From Streptomyces sp. CB02058 (GTDB lineage: Bacteria; Actinomycetota; Actinomycetes; Streptomycetales; Streptomycetaceae), in the NCBI RefSeq assembly GCF_001905505.1, contig NZ_LIPG01000002.1, positions 1,178,001 through 1,242,000 on the forward strand: a DNA stretch of 64,000 nt, read 5' to 3'. The position numbers were made by a program, and so were the translations under genes. A model generated the notes under the pieces. The model was given only the letters and a program-made list of their open reading frames with translations, was not told where the DNA came from and made no database searches. The first letter of the stretch is position 1, and every line of letters starts with the position of its first letter. Below, piece by piece: positions 20,075-28,485 of the stretch.

Positions 20075-22666
20075 ATGTCCGTACTGACGCGCAAAGAAGC
20101 GCAGACCCGCGCCCAGCTCCTCGACGTACACCGGTACACGGTCGACCTCGACCTCACCACGGGCGAGGAGACCTTCGACTCCCGGACCACCATCCGGTTC
20201 ACCGCCCGTGACACCGGAGACACCTTCGTCGAGATCAAGCCGGAGACACTGCGCGCACTCAGCCTCGACGGACAACCGCTCGACCCCGAACGCCTCGACG
20301 GGAACCGCTACCCCCTCGACCGCCTCACCGCCGGCCCCCACGAACTCACCGCCGACGCCACCATGCGCTACTCCCGCACCGGCGAGGGCATGCACCGCTT
20401 CACCGACCCCGCCGACGGCGAGACCTACGTCTACACCCAGCTCTTCATGGAGGACGTCCAGCGCGTCTTCGCCGCATTCGACCAGCCCGACCTCAAATCG
20501 GTCTTCGACCTCACCGTCACCGCACCCGCCGGCTGGACCGTCCTCGGCAACGGCACCGCCACCCAGGCCACCGAGGGCCGCTGGACCCTCGCCCCCACCC
20601 CGCCCATCTCCACCTACCTCGTCGCCGTCGCCGCGGGCCCCTGGCACTCCGTCACCACCCAGCACGCCGGACTGCCCTTCGGCATCCACTGCCGCCGCTC
20701 CCTCGCCCCCCACCTCGACGCCGACGCCGACGAGATCCTCGGCATCACCCGCGCCTGCTACGACCGCTACCACGAGAAGTTCGACGAGCCCTACCCCTTC
20801 GACTCGTACGACCAGGCCTTCGTCCCCGAATTCAACGCCGGCGCCATGGAGAACCCCGGACTCGTCACCTTCCGCGACGAGTTCGTCTACCGCTCCGCCG
20901 TCACCGACACCGAACGCCAGACCCGCGCCATGGTCATCGCCCACGAGATGGCCCACATGTGGTTCGGCGACCTCGTCACCCTCACCTGGTGGGACGACAT
21001 CTGGCTGAACGAGTCCTTCGCCGAGTACATGGGCTACCAGACCCTCACCGAGGCCACCCTTCCCCAAGCCCTCGACTCCGTCCGGGCGAGGGAGACCCTG
21101 TTCCCCGACACCTGGGTCGAATTCGGTGTCTCCCGCAAGGGCTGGGGATACGACGCCGACCAGCGCCCCACCACCCACCCCGTCGCCCCCGACCCCGACG
21201 CCGTCCCCGACACCGCCTCGGCCCTCCTCAACTTCGACGGCATCTCCTACGCCAAGGGCGCCTCCGCCCTGCGCCAACTCGTCGCCTGGCTCGGCGAGAA
21301 GGACTTCCTCGCCGGCATCAACACCCACTTCGCCCGGCACAGGTTCGCCAACGCCACCCTCGCCGACTTCATCGACAACCTCGCCACCGCCACCGACCGC
21401 GACGTCCACACCTGGGCCGCCGGCTGGCTCCGCACCACCGGCATCGACACCCTCACCGCCCGCGTCGAGAACACCGGCCACAGCTGGAACCTCGCCGTCG
21501 ACCGCACCGGCGAACGCCCCCACCGCATCACCGTCGGCGCCTACGACCACAGCCTCGGCACACAGACCGGCCCCGACCAGCTCGTCCTGCGTGAACGCTT
21601 CGAGCTCGACATCCCCCAGAACGGCACCCCCGCCACCCAGCCCGGCCCACGCCCCGACCTCGTCGTCCTCAACGACAACGACCTCACCTACGCCAAGGTC
21701 CGCCTCGACCCCCACTCCTGGAACACCGCCCTCACCCACCTCTCCGGCATCCCCGAAGCCCTCACCCGCGCCCTCATCTGGAACACCGCCCGCGACATGG
21801 TCCGCGACGGCGAACTCCACCCCACCGCCTACCTCAGCGCCGCCCGCACCCACCTCCCCCACGAGACCGACCTCGCCCTCGTCAACGGTGTCCTCGGCTT
21901 CGCCGCCACCCAGATCGCCGACCGCTACCTCGCCCCCCAGGACCGCCCCGCCGCCCTCGCCACCCTCACCTCGCTCTGCCGCGACCTCCTCCGCCGCACC
22001 GAGGGCCTCACCGCCAAGGACTGGGAACAGGGCCCCGGCACCAGAACCCCCGGCAGCCCCGACCCCGGCCTCCGCCTCACCGCCGTACGCCACTTCATCG
22101 ACGCGGCCACCCAGCCCGAAGCCATCCAGGAATGGCTCGGCGACGGCACCGTCCCCGGCGGGCCCGAACTCGACCCCGAACTCCGCTGGCGCATCCTCAC
22201 CCGCCTCGCCGTCCTCGGCGCCATCGACGAAGCCGTCATCACCCGCGAACTCGACAAGGACCCCAGCGCCACCGGACAGGAAGGCGCCGCCCGCTGCCGC
22301 GCCGCACTGCCCACCCCCGAGGCCAAGGAAGCCGCCTGGCAGGCCATGTTCAGCGACGACACCCTGTCCAACTACCTCTTCACCGCCACCGCCCAAGGCT
22401 TCTGGCAGCCCGAGCAGAGCGAACTCCTCCATCACTACGTCGACCGCTACTACCCCGACGCCGCCGCCCTCGCCGCCCGCCGCGGACCCGCCATCGCCGA
22501 AGCCGCCGGGCGCCACGCCTTCCCCGTACACGCCATCGACGCCCAGAGCCTCCGGCGCGGCACCGACGCCCTCGACGCCTCCGCGCTCACCCCGGCGCTC
22601 CGCCGCAAACTCACCGACCAGCTCGACGACCTCCGCCGCGCACTCGCCGTACGCGAAGCCCACTGA
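20075..22666 (+). CDS. pepN: Aminopeptidase N
   Basis: 863 aa M1 zinc aminopeptidase that removes N-terminal residues from cytoplasmic peptides. The exopeptidase motif GAMENPG and the zinc site HEMAHMWFGDLVTLTWWDD with NESFAEY (HExxH-18-E) are intact, followed by the ERAP1-like helical C-terminal domain. The length matches Streptomyces PepN (about 857 aa). The second in-frame ATG (20075) is chosen because family members start MSVLTR; the first is at 20066. Codon use is extreme, with nearly every third base C. A 12-bp terminator follows. It faces the iron box, but the site is better placed for the MHYT gene. Confidence 0.95.
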   Translation: MSVLTRKEAQTRAQLLDVHRYTVDLDLTTGEETFDSRTTIRFTARDTGDTFVEIKPETLRALSLDGQPLDPERLDGNRYPLDRLTAGPHELTADATMRYSRTGEGMHRFTDPADGETYVYTQLFMEDVQRVFAAFDQPDLKSVFDLTVTAPAGWTVLGNGTATQATEGRWTLAPTPPISTYLVAVAAGPWHSVTTQHAGLPFGIHCRRSLAPHLDADADEILGITRACYDRYHEKFDEPYPFDSYDQAFVPEFNAGAMENPGLVTFRDEFVYRSAVTDTERQTRAMVIAHEMAHMWFGDLVTLTWWDDIWLNESFAEYMGYQTLTEATLPQALDSVRARETLFPDTWVEFGVSRKGWGYDADQRPTTHPVAPDPDAVPDTASALLNFDGISYAKGASALRQLVAWLGEKDFLAGINTHFARHRFANATLADFIDNLATATDRDVHTWAAGWLRTTGIDTLTARVENTGHSWNLAVDRTGERPHRITVGAYDHSLGTQTGPDQLVLRERFELDIPQNGTPATQPGPRPDLVVLNDNDLTYAKVRLDPHSWNTALTHLSGIPEALTRALIWNTARDMVRDGELHPTAYLSAARTHLPHETDLALVNGVLGFAATQIADRYLAPQDRPAALATLTSLCRDLLRRTEGLTAKDWEQGPGTRTPGSPDPGLRLTAVRHFIDAATQPEAIQEWLGDGTVPGGPELDPELRWRILTRLAVLGAIDEAVITRELDKDPSATGQEGAARCRAALPTPEAKEAAWQAMFSDDTLSNYLFTATAQGFWQPEQSELLHHYVDRYYPDAAALAARRGPAIAEAAGRHAFPVHAIDAQSLRRGTDALDASALTPALRRKLTDQLDDLRRALAVREAH

Positions 22667-22688
22667 CCCACCCGCACCACGCCCACAC

Positions 22689-22725
22689 CTGTGCCCGGCC
22701 CCCTCCACGGAAAGGCCGGGCACAG
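22689..22725 (+). terminator. Terminator after pepN
   Basis: Perfect 12-bp stem (22689-22700 with 22714-22725) and a 13-nt loop, beginning 22 bp past the pepN stop. It separates pepN from the decarboxylase operon. Confidence 0.75.
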
Positions 22726-22892
22726 CCATACGAACAACGAACGCCTATACCAGTCCCATCGCCCCCAACCCACCCACACCGCACAGCAGTACCCCTTTCG
22801 GGTTGAGATCGTTGGGCTCTTCGGCCGCACCATCCGGAATCCGGACAAGCTGACCCCACCGCCCCCTGCCCACCCGAAGGACCACACCAGCC

Positions 22893-24290
22893 ATGCCCAC
22901 CCCGCCCCTCGCCGGAGGCACCGCAGGCCCCTCCCACCTGCGCCCCCTCCTCGACACCGTCCTCGACGCCCTCCACGAGGGCGCCACCCGCCGCGACGGC
23001 CCCCTCCCCGCCGGCGGCCCCCACACCGTCACCCACAACCTCCACCAGGCCACCGGCCCCCTCATCCCCGACCACGGCACCGGCCCCCACCACGCCCTCC
23101 GCACCCTCGTCACCGCCCTCGCCGAAGGCGCCGCCGACCCCGCGCACCCCCACTGCGCAGCCCACCTCCACACCCCACCCCTCGCCCTCGCGGCGGCAGC
23201 CGACCTCGCCGCATCCGCCCTCAACCCCTCCATGGACTCCTGGGACCAGGCCCCCGCCGCCTCCGCCCTCGAAACAGCCCTCACCACCGCGCTCGCCGCC
23301 GAGATCTACCCCCAGACCCAAAACCCCGACGCCCTCGTCACCACCGGCGGCACCGAAGCCAACCAACTCGCGCTCCTCCTCGCCCGCGAACGCCACGGCC
23401 CCGTACAGACCATCTGCGCCGCCAACGCCCACCACAGCATCAGCCGCGCCACCTGGCTCCTCGGCCTCCCACGACCCGTCGTCATCCCCGCCCCCACCGG
23501 CGTGATGGACACCGACGCCCTCCGCGACGCCCTCACCCGCCACGACGGCCCCCTCCTCGTCACCGCCACCGCAGGCACCACCGACACCGGCCAGATCGAC
23601 CCCCTCACCGACATCGCCGACCTCACCACCACCCATGGCGCCGACCTCCACATCGACGCCGCGTACGGCGGCCCCCTCCTCTTCAGCCCCACCCACCGCC
23701 ACGCGCTACGCAGCCTCCACCGCGCCCAGAGCGTCACCCTCGACCTGCACAAACTCGGCTGGCAACCCGCATCCGCAGGCATCCTCGCCGTGCCCCACCA
23801 CCACGACCTCGACTCCCTCCACCACCACGCCGCCTACCTCAACGCCGACGACGACACCGAAGCCGGCCTCCCCGACCTCCTCGGCCGCTCCCTGCGCACC
23901 ACCCGCCGCCCCGACGCCCTCAAGATCGCCGTCACCCTCCAGGCACTCGGTCGCGACGGACTCGCCGACCTCGTCGACCGCACCGTCACCGCCGCCCACC
24001 ACCTCGCCGACCTCATCGACGACGACCCCGCACTCGACCTCTACGCCCGCCCCACCATCAGCACCGTCCTCTTCCGCCCCACCCACACCGACGACACCAC
24101 CGTCGCCACCATCCGGCGCACCCTCCTCGACCGAGGCCACGCCGTACTCGGCCGCGCCCGCACCCACGACGGCCTCTGGCTCAAAGCCACCCTCCTCAAC
24201 CCCCACACCACCCCCGACGACCTGCGCCGACTCCTCGCCCACGTCACCCGCGCCCACTCCCGAGCCACCACGGAAGGCAGCCCCCGATGA
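22893..24290 (+). CDS. Group II PLP-dependent amino acid decarboxylase
   Basis: 465 aa, the family of lysine, diaminobutyrate, glutamate and aromatic amino acid decarboxylases. Motifs: TTGGTEANQLALLLARE (phosphate loop), NAHHSISRATWLLGL (PLP-stacking His), HIDAAYGGPLLFS (Asp to pyridine N) and the Schiff-base lysine in LDLHKLGWQPAS. It resembles siderophore-pathway decarboxylases (DesA, RhbB) more than tryptophan or tyrosine decarboxylases, but is divergent; substrate lysine, ornithine or diaminobutyrate is inference. It overlaps the N-hydroxylase by ATGA, so the two are co-translated. I see no iron box in the 170 bp upstream. Codon use is extremely C-ending. Confidence 0.88.
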   Translation: MPTPPLAGGTAGPSHLRPLLDTVLDALHEGATRRDGPLPAGGPHTVTHNLHQATGPLIPDHGTGPHHALRTLVTALAEGAADPAHPHCAAHLHTPPLALAAAADLAASALNPSMDSWDQAPAASALETALTTALAAEIYPQTQNPDALVTTGGTEANQLALLLARERHGPVQTICAANAHHSISRATWLLGLPRPVVIPAPTGVMDTDALRDALTRHDGPLLVTATAGTTDTGQIDPLTDIADLTTTHGADLHIDAAYGGPLLFSPTHRHALRSLHRAQSVTLDLHKLGWQPASAGILAVPHHHDLDSLHHHAAYLNADDDTEAGLPDLLGRSLRTTRRPDALKIAVTLQALGRDGLADLVDRTVTAAHHLADLIDDDPALDLYARPTISTVLFRPTHTDDTTVATIRRTLLDRGHAVLGRARTHDGLWLKATLLNPHTTPDDLRRLLAHVTRAHSRATTEGSPR

Positions 24291-25720
24291 CCGACCGGAC
24301 CACCCCCGACGGCGACCGGACCCACGACCTCGTCGGCATCGGCCTCGGCCCCTTCAACCTCTCCCTCGCCGCCCTCGCCGACGGCCTCCCCGCCACCGGC
24401 CGCCCCCTCACCACCGCCTTCTACGAACAACGCCCCGCCTTCCACTGGCACCCCGGCCTCCTCATCGACGGCGCCACCCTCCAGGTCCCCTTCCTCGCCG
24501 ACCTCACCACCCTCGCCGACCCCACCAGCCCCTGGACCTTCCTCAACTACCTCCGCACCCGCGAACGCCTCTACCCCTTCTACTTCGCCGAGCAATTCCA
24601 CATCCACCGCGCCGAATACGACGCCTACTGCCGCTGGGTCAGCGAACAACTCCCCACCATCCACTTCAACCACCAGGTCGACGCCGTCCGCTGGAACGCC
24701 GAACGCGCCCTCTACGAGGTCGACCACACCCGACTCGGCCCCGATGGAGAGGCCGAAGCCCTCGGCCGCACCCACACCCGCCACATCGCTCTCGGCGTCG
24801 GCACCGCACCCTTCATCCCCGAACCCCTGCGTCCCCTCGCGGAAGCCCCCGGCATCCCCGTCATCCACTCCGCCGACTACCTCCACCACCGCGAAGAACT
24901 CCTCCGGGCCGACCACATCACCGTCATCGGCTCCGGCCAGTCCGGCGCCGAGATCTTCCTCGACCTCCTCCGTGCCCGCCCCCGCGGCATCGAGAAGATC
25001 CACTGGCTCGCCCGCACCCAGGCCTTCGCCCCCATGGAGTACTCGAAACTCGGCCTCGAACACTTCACCCCCGACTACACCCACTACTTCCACGCACTCC
25101 CCGAGCACGTACGGGACGACCTCGTCCCCCAGCAATGGCAGCTCCACAAGGGCATCGACACCGACACGATCTCCGCCATCCACGACGAGCTCTACCGGCG
25201 CACCCTGCACGGGGGCTGGCCCGACGTCACCCTCACCCCCGGCGTCGGCGTCCGCACCGCGGGCCGCCTCTCCGGCAGCGGGAACCGCATCGAGCTCCAC
25301 CTCGAACACACCCAGCAGGCCACCCGCAGCCGCCTCACCACCGACGCCGTCGTCCTCGCCACCGGCTACCGCGAACGCCCCCTGGACACCCTCCTCACCG
25401 GCATCGCCCCCCACATCCGCCGCGACAGCCAGGGACGCCCCCGCATCCACACCGACTTCCGCCTCGACCTGGACCCCACCCTCACGGGCAACATCTACGT
25501 CCAGAACGCCGAACGCCACACCCACGGAGTCGGCGCCCCCGACCTCGGGCTCGCCGCCTGGCGCAGCGCCACCATCCTCAACAACCTCACCGGCACCACC
25601 CCCTACCCCCTCCCGCAGCGCACCGCCTTCACCACCTTCGGCCTCACCCCCCACAGCGCCCGTACGCCCACCGTCCCCGGGCAGGGCAGCCCGCTCACCC
25701 CCCTCGCGGAAGGCCGCTGA
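24287..25720 (+). CDS. Lysine/ornithine/diamine N-monooxygenase (IucD/SidA family)
   Basis: 477 aa flavin N-hydroxylase that uses FAD, NADPH and O2 to oxidise a side-chain or terminal amine to a hydroxylamine. The FAD motif is VGIGLGPFNLSLAAL at residues ~15-30, the NADPH motif VIGSGQSGAEIFLDLL near 205, and VVLATGYRERPLD near 360; the C-terminal NAERHTHGVGAPDLGL is typical of IucD, RhbE and DesB. It begins in a 4-nt overlap with the decarboxylase. Such pairs usually make hydroxamate siderophores with an acyltransferase and an IucA/IucC (DesD-type) synthetase; neither is present here. The exact substrate is unknown. Confidence 0.9.
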   Translation: MTDRTTPDGDRTHDLVGIGLGPFNLSLAALADGLPATGRPLTTAFYEQRPAFHWHPGLLIDGATLQVPFLADLTTLADPTSPWTFLNYLRTRERLYPFYFAEQFHIHRAEYDAYCRWVSEQLPTIHFNHQVDAVRWNAERALYEVDHTRLGPDGEAEALGRTHTRHIALGVGTAPFIPEPLRPLAEAPGIPVIHSADYLHHREELLRADHITVIGSGQSGAEIFLDLLRARPRGIEKIHWLARTQAFAPMEYSKLGLEHFTPDYTHYFHALPEHVRDDLVPQQWQLHKGIDTDTISAIHDELYRRTLHGGWPDVTLTPGVGVRTAGRLSGSGNRIELHLEHTQQATRSRLTTDAVVLATGYRERPLDTLLTGIAPHIRRDSQGRPRIHTDFRLDLDPTLTGNIYVQNAERHTHGVGAPDLGLAAWRSATILNNLTGTTPYPLPQRTAFTTFGLTPHSARTPTVPGQGSPLTPLAEGR

Positions 25721-25879
25721 TCATCTCCGGGGAGACAGAAGCGAGAAGCGGAGGAAGGGAGAGAGGCACGCAAGGCCACGACCGCAGCGCGTACTTCGGT
25801 CCCGGGACCCCCGAGCCGGATCCCTGAGGACCGGAACCTCACGCCGAAAGCCTGTCGGCCACGACCTCCGGGTGCCACG

Positions 25880-26191
25880 ATGCCCACCATGATCATCACC
25901 GCATCGTCCGCAGCCGACTCCACACCCACCGGAGTCCTGGCATTTCTCGCCGTGCTGGGAATCGCAGCCATCTGGTACGGAGGAAGATGGGCATTCGACA
26001 TCCGCGGCGCCATAGACGCCACGCTGGCACGCAGACACGCCGCCCTGGATGCCAGGGCGCAGCTGACCGGCAACCTCGGCCTCACCCAGACCGACGGCGT
26101 GGGCCGCTCGTTCTTCAGATACGTCGGAATCGTCATCACCACAGCAGGACTCGTCCTGCTGGCACTCAGCGCGACCCTGGCAGCCGTCTGA
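25880..26191 (+). CDS. Small two-helix membrane protein, unknown
   Basis: 103 aa. Two hydrophobic segments (residues ~15-35, VLAFLAVLGIAAIWYGG, and ~80-100, YVGIVITTAGLVLLALSATL) flank a charged loop with RGAIDATLARRHAALDARAQ. No recognised domain. The start may be ATG 25880 or 25889. It follows the N-hydroxylase by 160 bp in the same direction but with no clear operon signal, and ends before a strong terminator. Codon use is normal for the region, supporting a real gene. Confidence 0.6.
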   Translation: MPTMIITASSAADSTPTGVLAFLAVLGIAAIWYGGRWAFDIRGAIDATLARRHAALDARAQLTGNLGLTQTDGVGRSFFRYVGIVITTAGLVLLALSATLAAV

Positions 26192-26216
26192 CCCGCCCAC
26201 TCCACCGGGGACGAAC

Positions 26217-26250
26217 GAGCGGCCGCTCTCCAGAAGGAGAGCGGCCGCTC
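26217..26250. terminator. Strong 15-bp terminator hairpin
   Basis: Perfect 15-bp stem (26217-26231 with 26236-26250) with loop AGAA, after the small membrane protein. The 3' arm runs directly into the tandem repeat array. Confidence 0.8.
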
Positions 26251-26391
26251 CACACCGGCCCGCATTACGCGGGCCCGCTCCACACCGGCCCGCGTCTCAG
26301 GGGCCGCATCACACCGGCCCGCGTCACAGGGCCGCACCACACCGGCCCGTATGACAGCGGACCGCATCACGCCGGCCCGCGTCACAGCGGG
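26245..26391. repeat. Tandem array of five ~29-bp hairpin units
   Basis: Units at 26245-26274, 26275-26303, 26304-26331, 26332-26361 and 26362-26391 share the pattern CCGC-NNC-CACACCGGCCCGC...GGG; a partial sixth runs to 26400. Each contains its own small stem-loop: GGCCCGC/GCGGGCC, CGGCCC/GGGCCG (twice), CGGCCCG/CGGACCG with one mismatch, and CGGCCCGC/GCGGGCCG. Loops are 5-9 nt, usually containing TCACA or TGACA. The array ends 11 bp from the stop of the convergent nucleotidase gene. Confidence 0.85.
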
Positions 26392-26402
26392 CCGCGTACC
26401 GG

Positions 26403-28214
26403 TCAGAACACCGGCACGCCGTCGCGCGTCAGACGCCAGTCCACCGACGCGAACTCCGCCGGATCCACGGACCCCTTCGCCTGCACCCACCCGATGATGG
26501 TGTTCCGGATCTCATCCGAATTCGCCCACAGCTGCTTCGCACCCGGCACGTGCGGGAAATTGCCCCCACCACTCGCCCGGTAGTTGTTCACCGCGAACAC
26601 GAACTGCGCCGCAGGATCCACCGGCGCCCCCTCGAACGACAACCCCACGATCCGCGAACCCACCGGCTTCGCGATATCGATGTCGTACGACACCCCCGAC
26701 ACCACGTCGTAGTTGTAATCCGGAATGTTCTCCGCGTTCGTCAGCTTCGACGTGTCCACCGGCGCCCCCGCGGCCGTCTGCACGTAGTACTTCGCCGAAT
26801 ACTCCAGATAGTCCTTCAGCTGGGCACCCGTCAGCAGCCGTGCCTCGAGCGTGTTCTCGAACGGATACAGCCCCGCCGCGTCCTTGATCGTCACCTGGCC
26901 CGCGGGAATCGCCGCCGTACGCGAGAAGCACGCCGCCTGAGACAGCACCGGCAACGCCGCGTACTCCCCACCCGCCAGCGCCGCCTTCACCGTCTCCGCC
27001 TGCACCTGGTTGATCAGATCGATGACCGGCTCGTCCTTCCACGGCGCGTCCGCCGTGGACATCGCCGCCACCGACGTACCGATCACCTGATTCACGTACG
27101 CCACGACCTTCGTGTGCTCATCACCGAGCAATGACGCGATCCGCGGGTCCTCCTCCACCGTGTTCGAGTTCAGCACCGAGGCGCCGACCTTCTCGACCAC
27201 CCAACGACCCTTCTCCCACACCAGGTCGAAGTCGAACAGCGTCAGCCGCTGCCCCCACTTCAACGGCTCCGAGAGAACGACCTGCTTCCCCGTCTCCTCG
27301 TTTGTCACGAAGTACTCGGGAATCTCCGAGTGCGCGTGACCCACCAGAATCGCGTCGATGCCCGGCACCTGCTCCGCCACCAGACCCGCCGCGTTCTCCA
27401 CGTACGGCAACTGATCCCCGTACGACGACGTGCCCGACGAACCCGAATGCGCCGAAACGATCACCACGTCCGCACCCATCGAACGAAGCTTCGGCACCCA
27501 CTTCGCCGCCTGCTCCTCAAGGCCCGGGAACACCATCTTCCCGCCCACATTCGCCTTGTCCCAGATCGCGATACCAGGATTCGTCAGCCCCAGTATCGCC
27601 ACCCGCACATCACGACCGTGCGGCGTGCGCATCCGCTTGATCACATACGGGGCGAACGCCGGCCGCAACGTCTTCGCGTCCAGCGCATTCGCACCCAGCA
27701 GCGGGAAATCGCACTGCTCCTCGAACTTCCGCAGTACCGGAATCCCGTAATTGAACTCATGGTTCCCGAGCGCCGCGGCGTCATAGCCGATCTTGTTCAT
27801 CGCCTGCGCCATCGGATGCACCGGACCGCGCTTCGCCGTGATCGGATCGATCTTCGCGTAGTAGTACGACAACTGGGTGCCCTGGATCGTGTCACCCGCA
27901 TCGATCAGCAGCGTGTTCCGGCGCCCCCGGTCCTCCCGGATCTGCTCCACCAGCGTCGAGATCTTCGCCAGGCCGACATCGTTGTGCGCCTTGTCGTCGA
28001 ACTCCTTGTCCGTGAAGTAGTCCCAGTTGAAGACGTTCCCGTGCAGGTCCGTCGTCCCCATCACGGTGAAGGAGTACCGCTTCACCGGCCGGCCGTGGCC
28101 GTGCCCCCGGGACTCCGAAGCCGCCGCCGGCCCGGCACCGACCCCTCCGGCCAGCGCCACACCCGCACCGGCGACGGCCGAACCACCCAGAAACGACCTA
28201 CGGTTCAACGGCAT
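26403..28214 (-). CDS. Secreted 5'-nucleotidase/metallophosphatase
   Basis: 603 aa. The twin-arginine signal NRRSFLGGSAVAGAG with hydrophobic stretch and AxA site (GPAAASES) sends it out folded. The N-terminal metallophosphatase domain carries TTDLHGN, DAGDTIQG, GNHEFNYG, VSAHSG and GHAHSEIPE (dimetal ligands); the C-terminal 5'-nucleotidase domain has the NYRASGGGNFPHV substrate motif. It probably scavenges phosphate and nucleosides from nucleotides outside the cell; sister enzymes also cleave 2',3'-cyclic nucleotides. ATG 28214 has AGGAG 7 nt upstream and places the RR correctly. No PHO box recognised in the ~270-bp gap to pyk. Confidence 0.93.
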   Translation of the reverse strand: MPLNRRSFLGGSAVAGAGVALAGGVGAGPAAASESRGHGHGRPVKRYSFTVMGTTDLHGNVFNWDYFTDKEFDDKAHNDVGLAKISTLVEQIREDRGRRNTLLIDAGDTIQGTQLSYYYAKIDPITAKRGPVHPMAQAMNKIGYDAAALGNHEFNYGIPVLRKFEEQCDFPLLGANALDAKTLRPAFAPYVIKRMRTPHGRDVRVAILGLTNPGIAIWDKANVGGKMVFPGLEEQAAKWVPKLRSMGADVVIVSAHSGSSGTSSYGDQLPYVENAAGLVAEQVPGIDAILVGHAHSEIPEYFVTNEETGKQVVLSEPLKWGQRLTLFDFDLVWEKGRWVVEKVGASVLNSNTVEEDPRIASLLGDEHTKVVAYVNQVIGTSVAAMSTADAPWKDEPVIDLINQVQAETVKAALAGGEYAALPVLSQAACFSRTAAIPAGQVTIKDAAGLYPFENTLEARLLTGAQLKDYLEYSAKYYVQTAAGAPVDTSKLTNAENIPDYNYDVVSGVSYDIDIAKPVGSRIVGLSFEGAPVDPAAQFVFAVNNYRASGGGNFPHVPGAKQLWANSDEIRNTIIGWVQAKGSVDPAEFASVDWRLTRDGVPVF

Positions 28215-28473
28215 CCTTGACTCCTCGTGTCTGCGAACAACGCGCGTAGATTCTGACCCAGCCACCCCCACCCGCAACACCCCGTGCAGGTTTCGATCTG
28301 GTGACCGGCAGCCACCGCGCACCCCACCGGGGCACCGTCACGCCGGCCTCGGAGCACCCCCGCGCGCGCTCATCGGAGCGCCCCGCCGCACAATTCAACA
28401 GTTAGCAATAACCCTTCATTCAAAGGCCGTTGAGCAGTCATGCAGAGACAAATACCTACCCACAGGTAAGGTC

Positions 28474-28479
28474 TAGGCT
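28474..28479 (+). promoter_or_regulatory. -10 box of pyk, leaderless
   Basis: TAGGCT ends 6 nt before the pyk ATG at 28486, placing the transcription start on the A of ATG. No Shine-Dalgarno sequence is present. No good -35 hexamer is seen. Confidence 0.55.
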
Positions 28480-28485
28480 CGAACC

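Noticed and set aside
20018..22729. 900-codon open frame antisense to pepN
   Set aside because: Composition is nearly all Gly, Val, Glu and Ala, the expected reverse of C-ending codons; no domain motifs.
22726..22892. Iron box upstream of the decarboxylase operon
   Set aside because: I looked for TTAGGTTAGGCT-like palindromes and found nothing beyond scattered matches.
22691..24286. Very long open frames overlapping the decarboxylase on both strands, including one that runs on into the N-hydroxylase
   Set aside because: They are Pro/Arg/His- or Gly/Val/Glu-rich artefacts of extreme C-ending codon use; the decarboxylase frame has intact motifs and the N-hydroxylase family start is at 24287.
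26245..26391. Regular ~29-bp repeats that might be a CRISPR array
   Set aside because: The units are directly adjacent with no unique spacers of constant length, and there are no cas genes; it is a tandem hairpin array.
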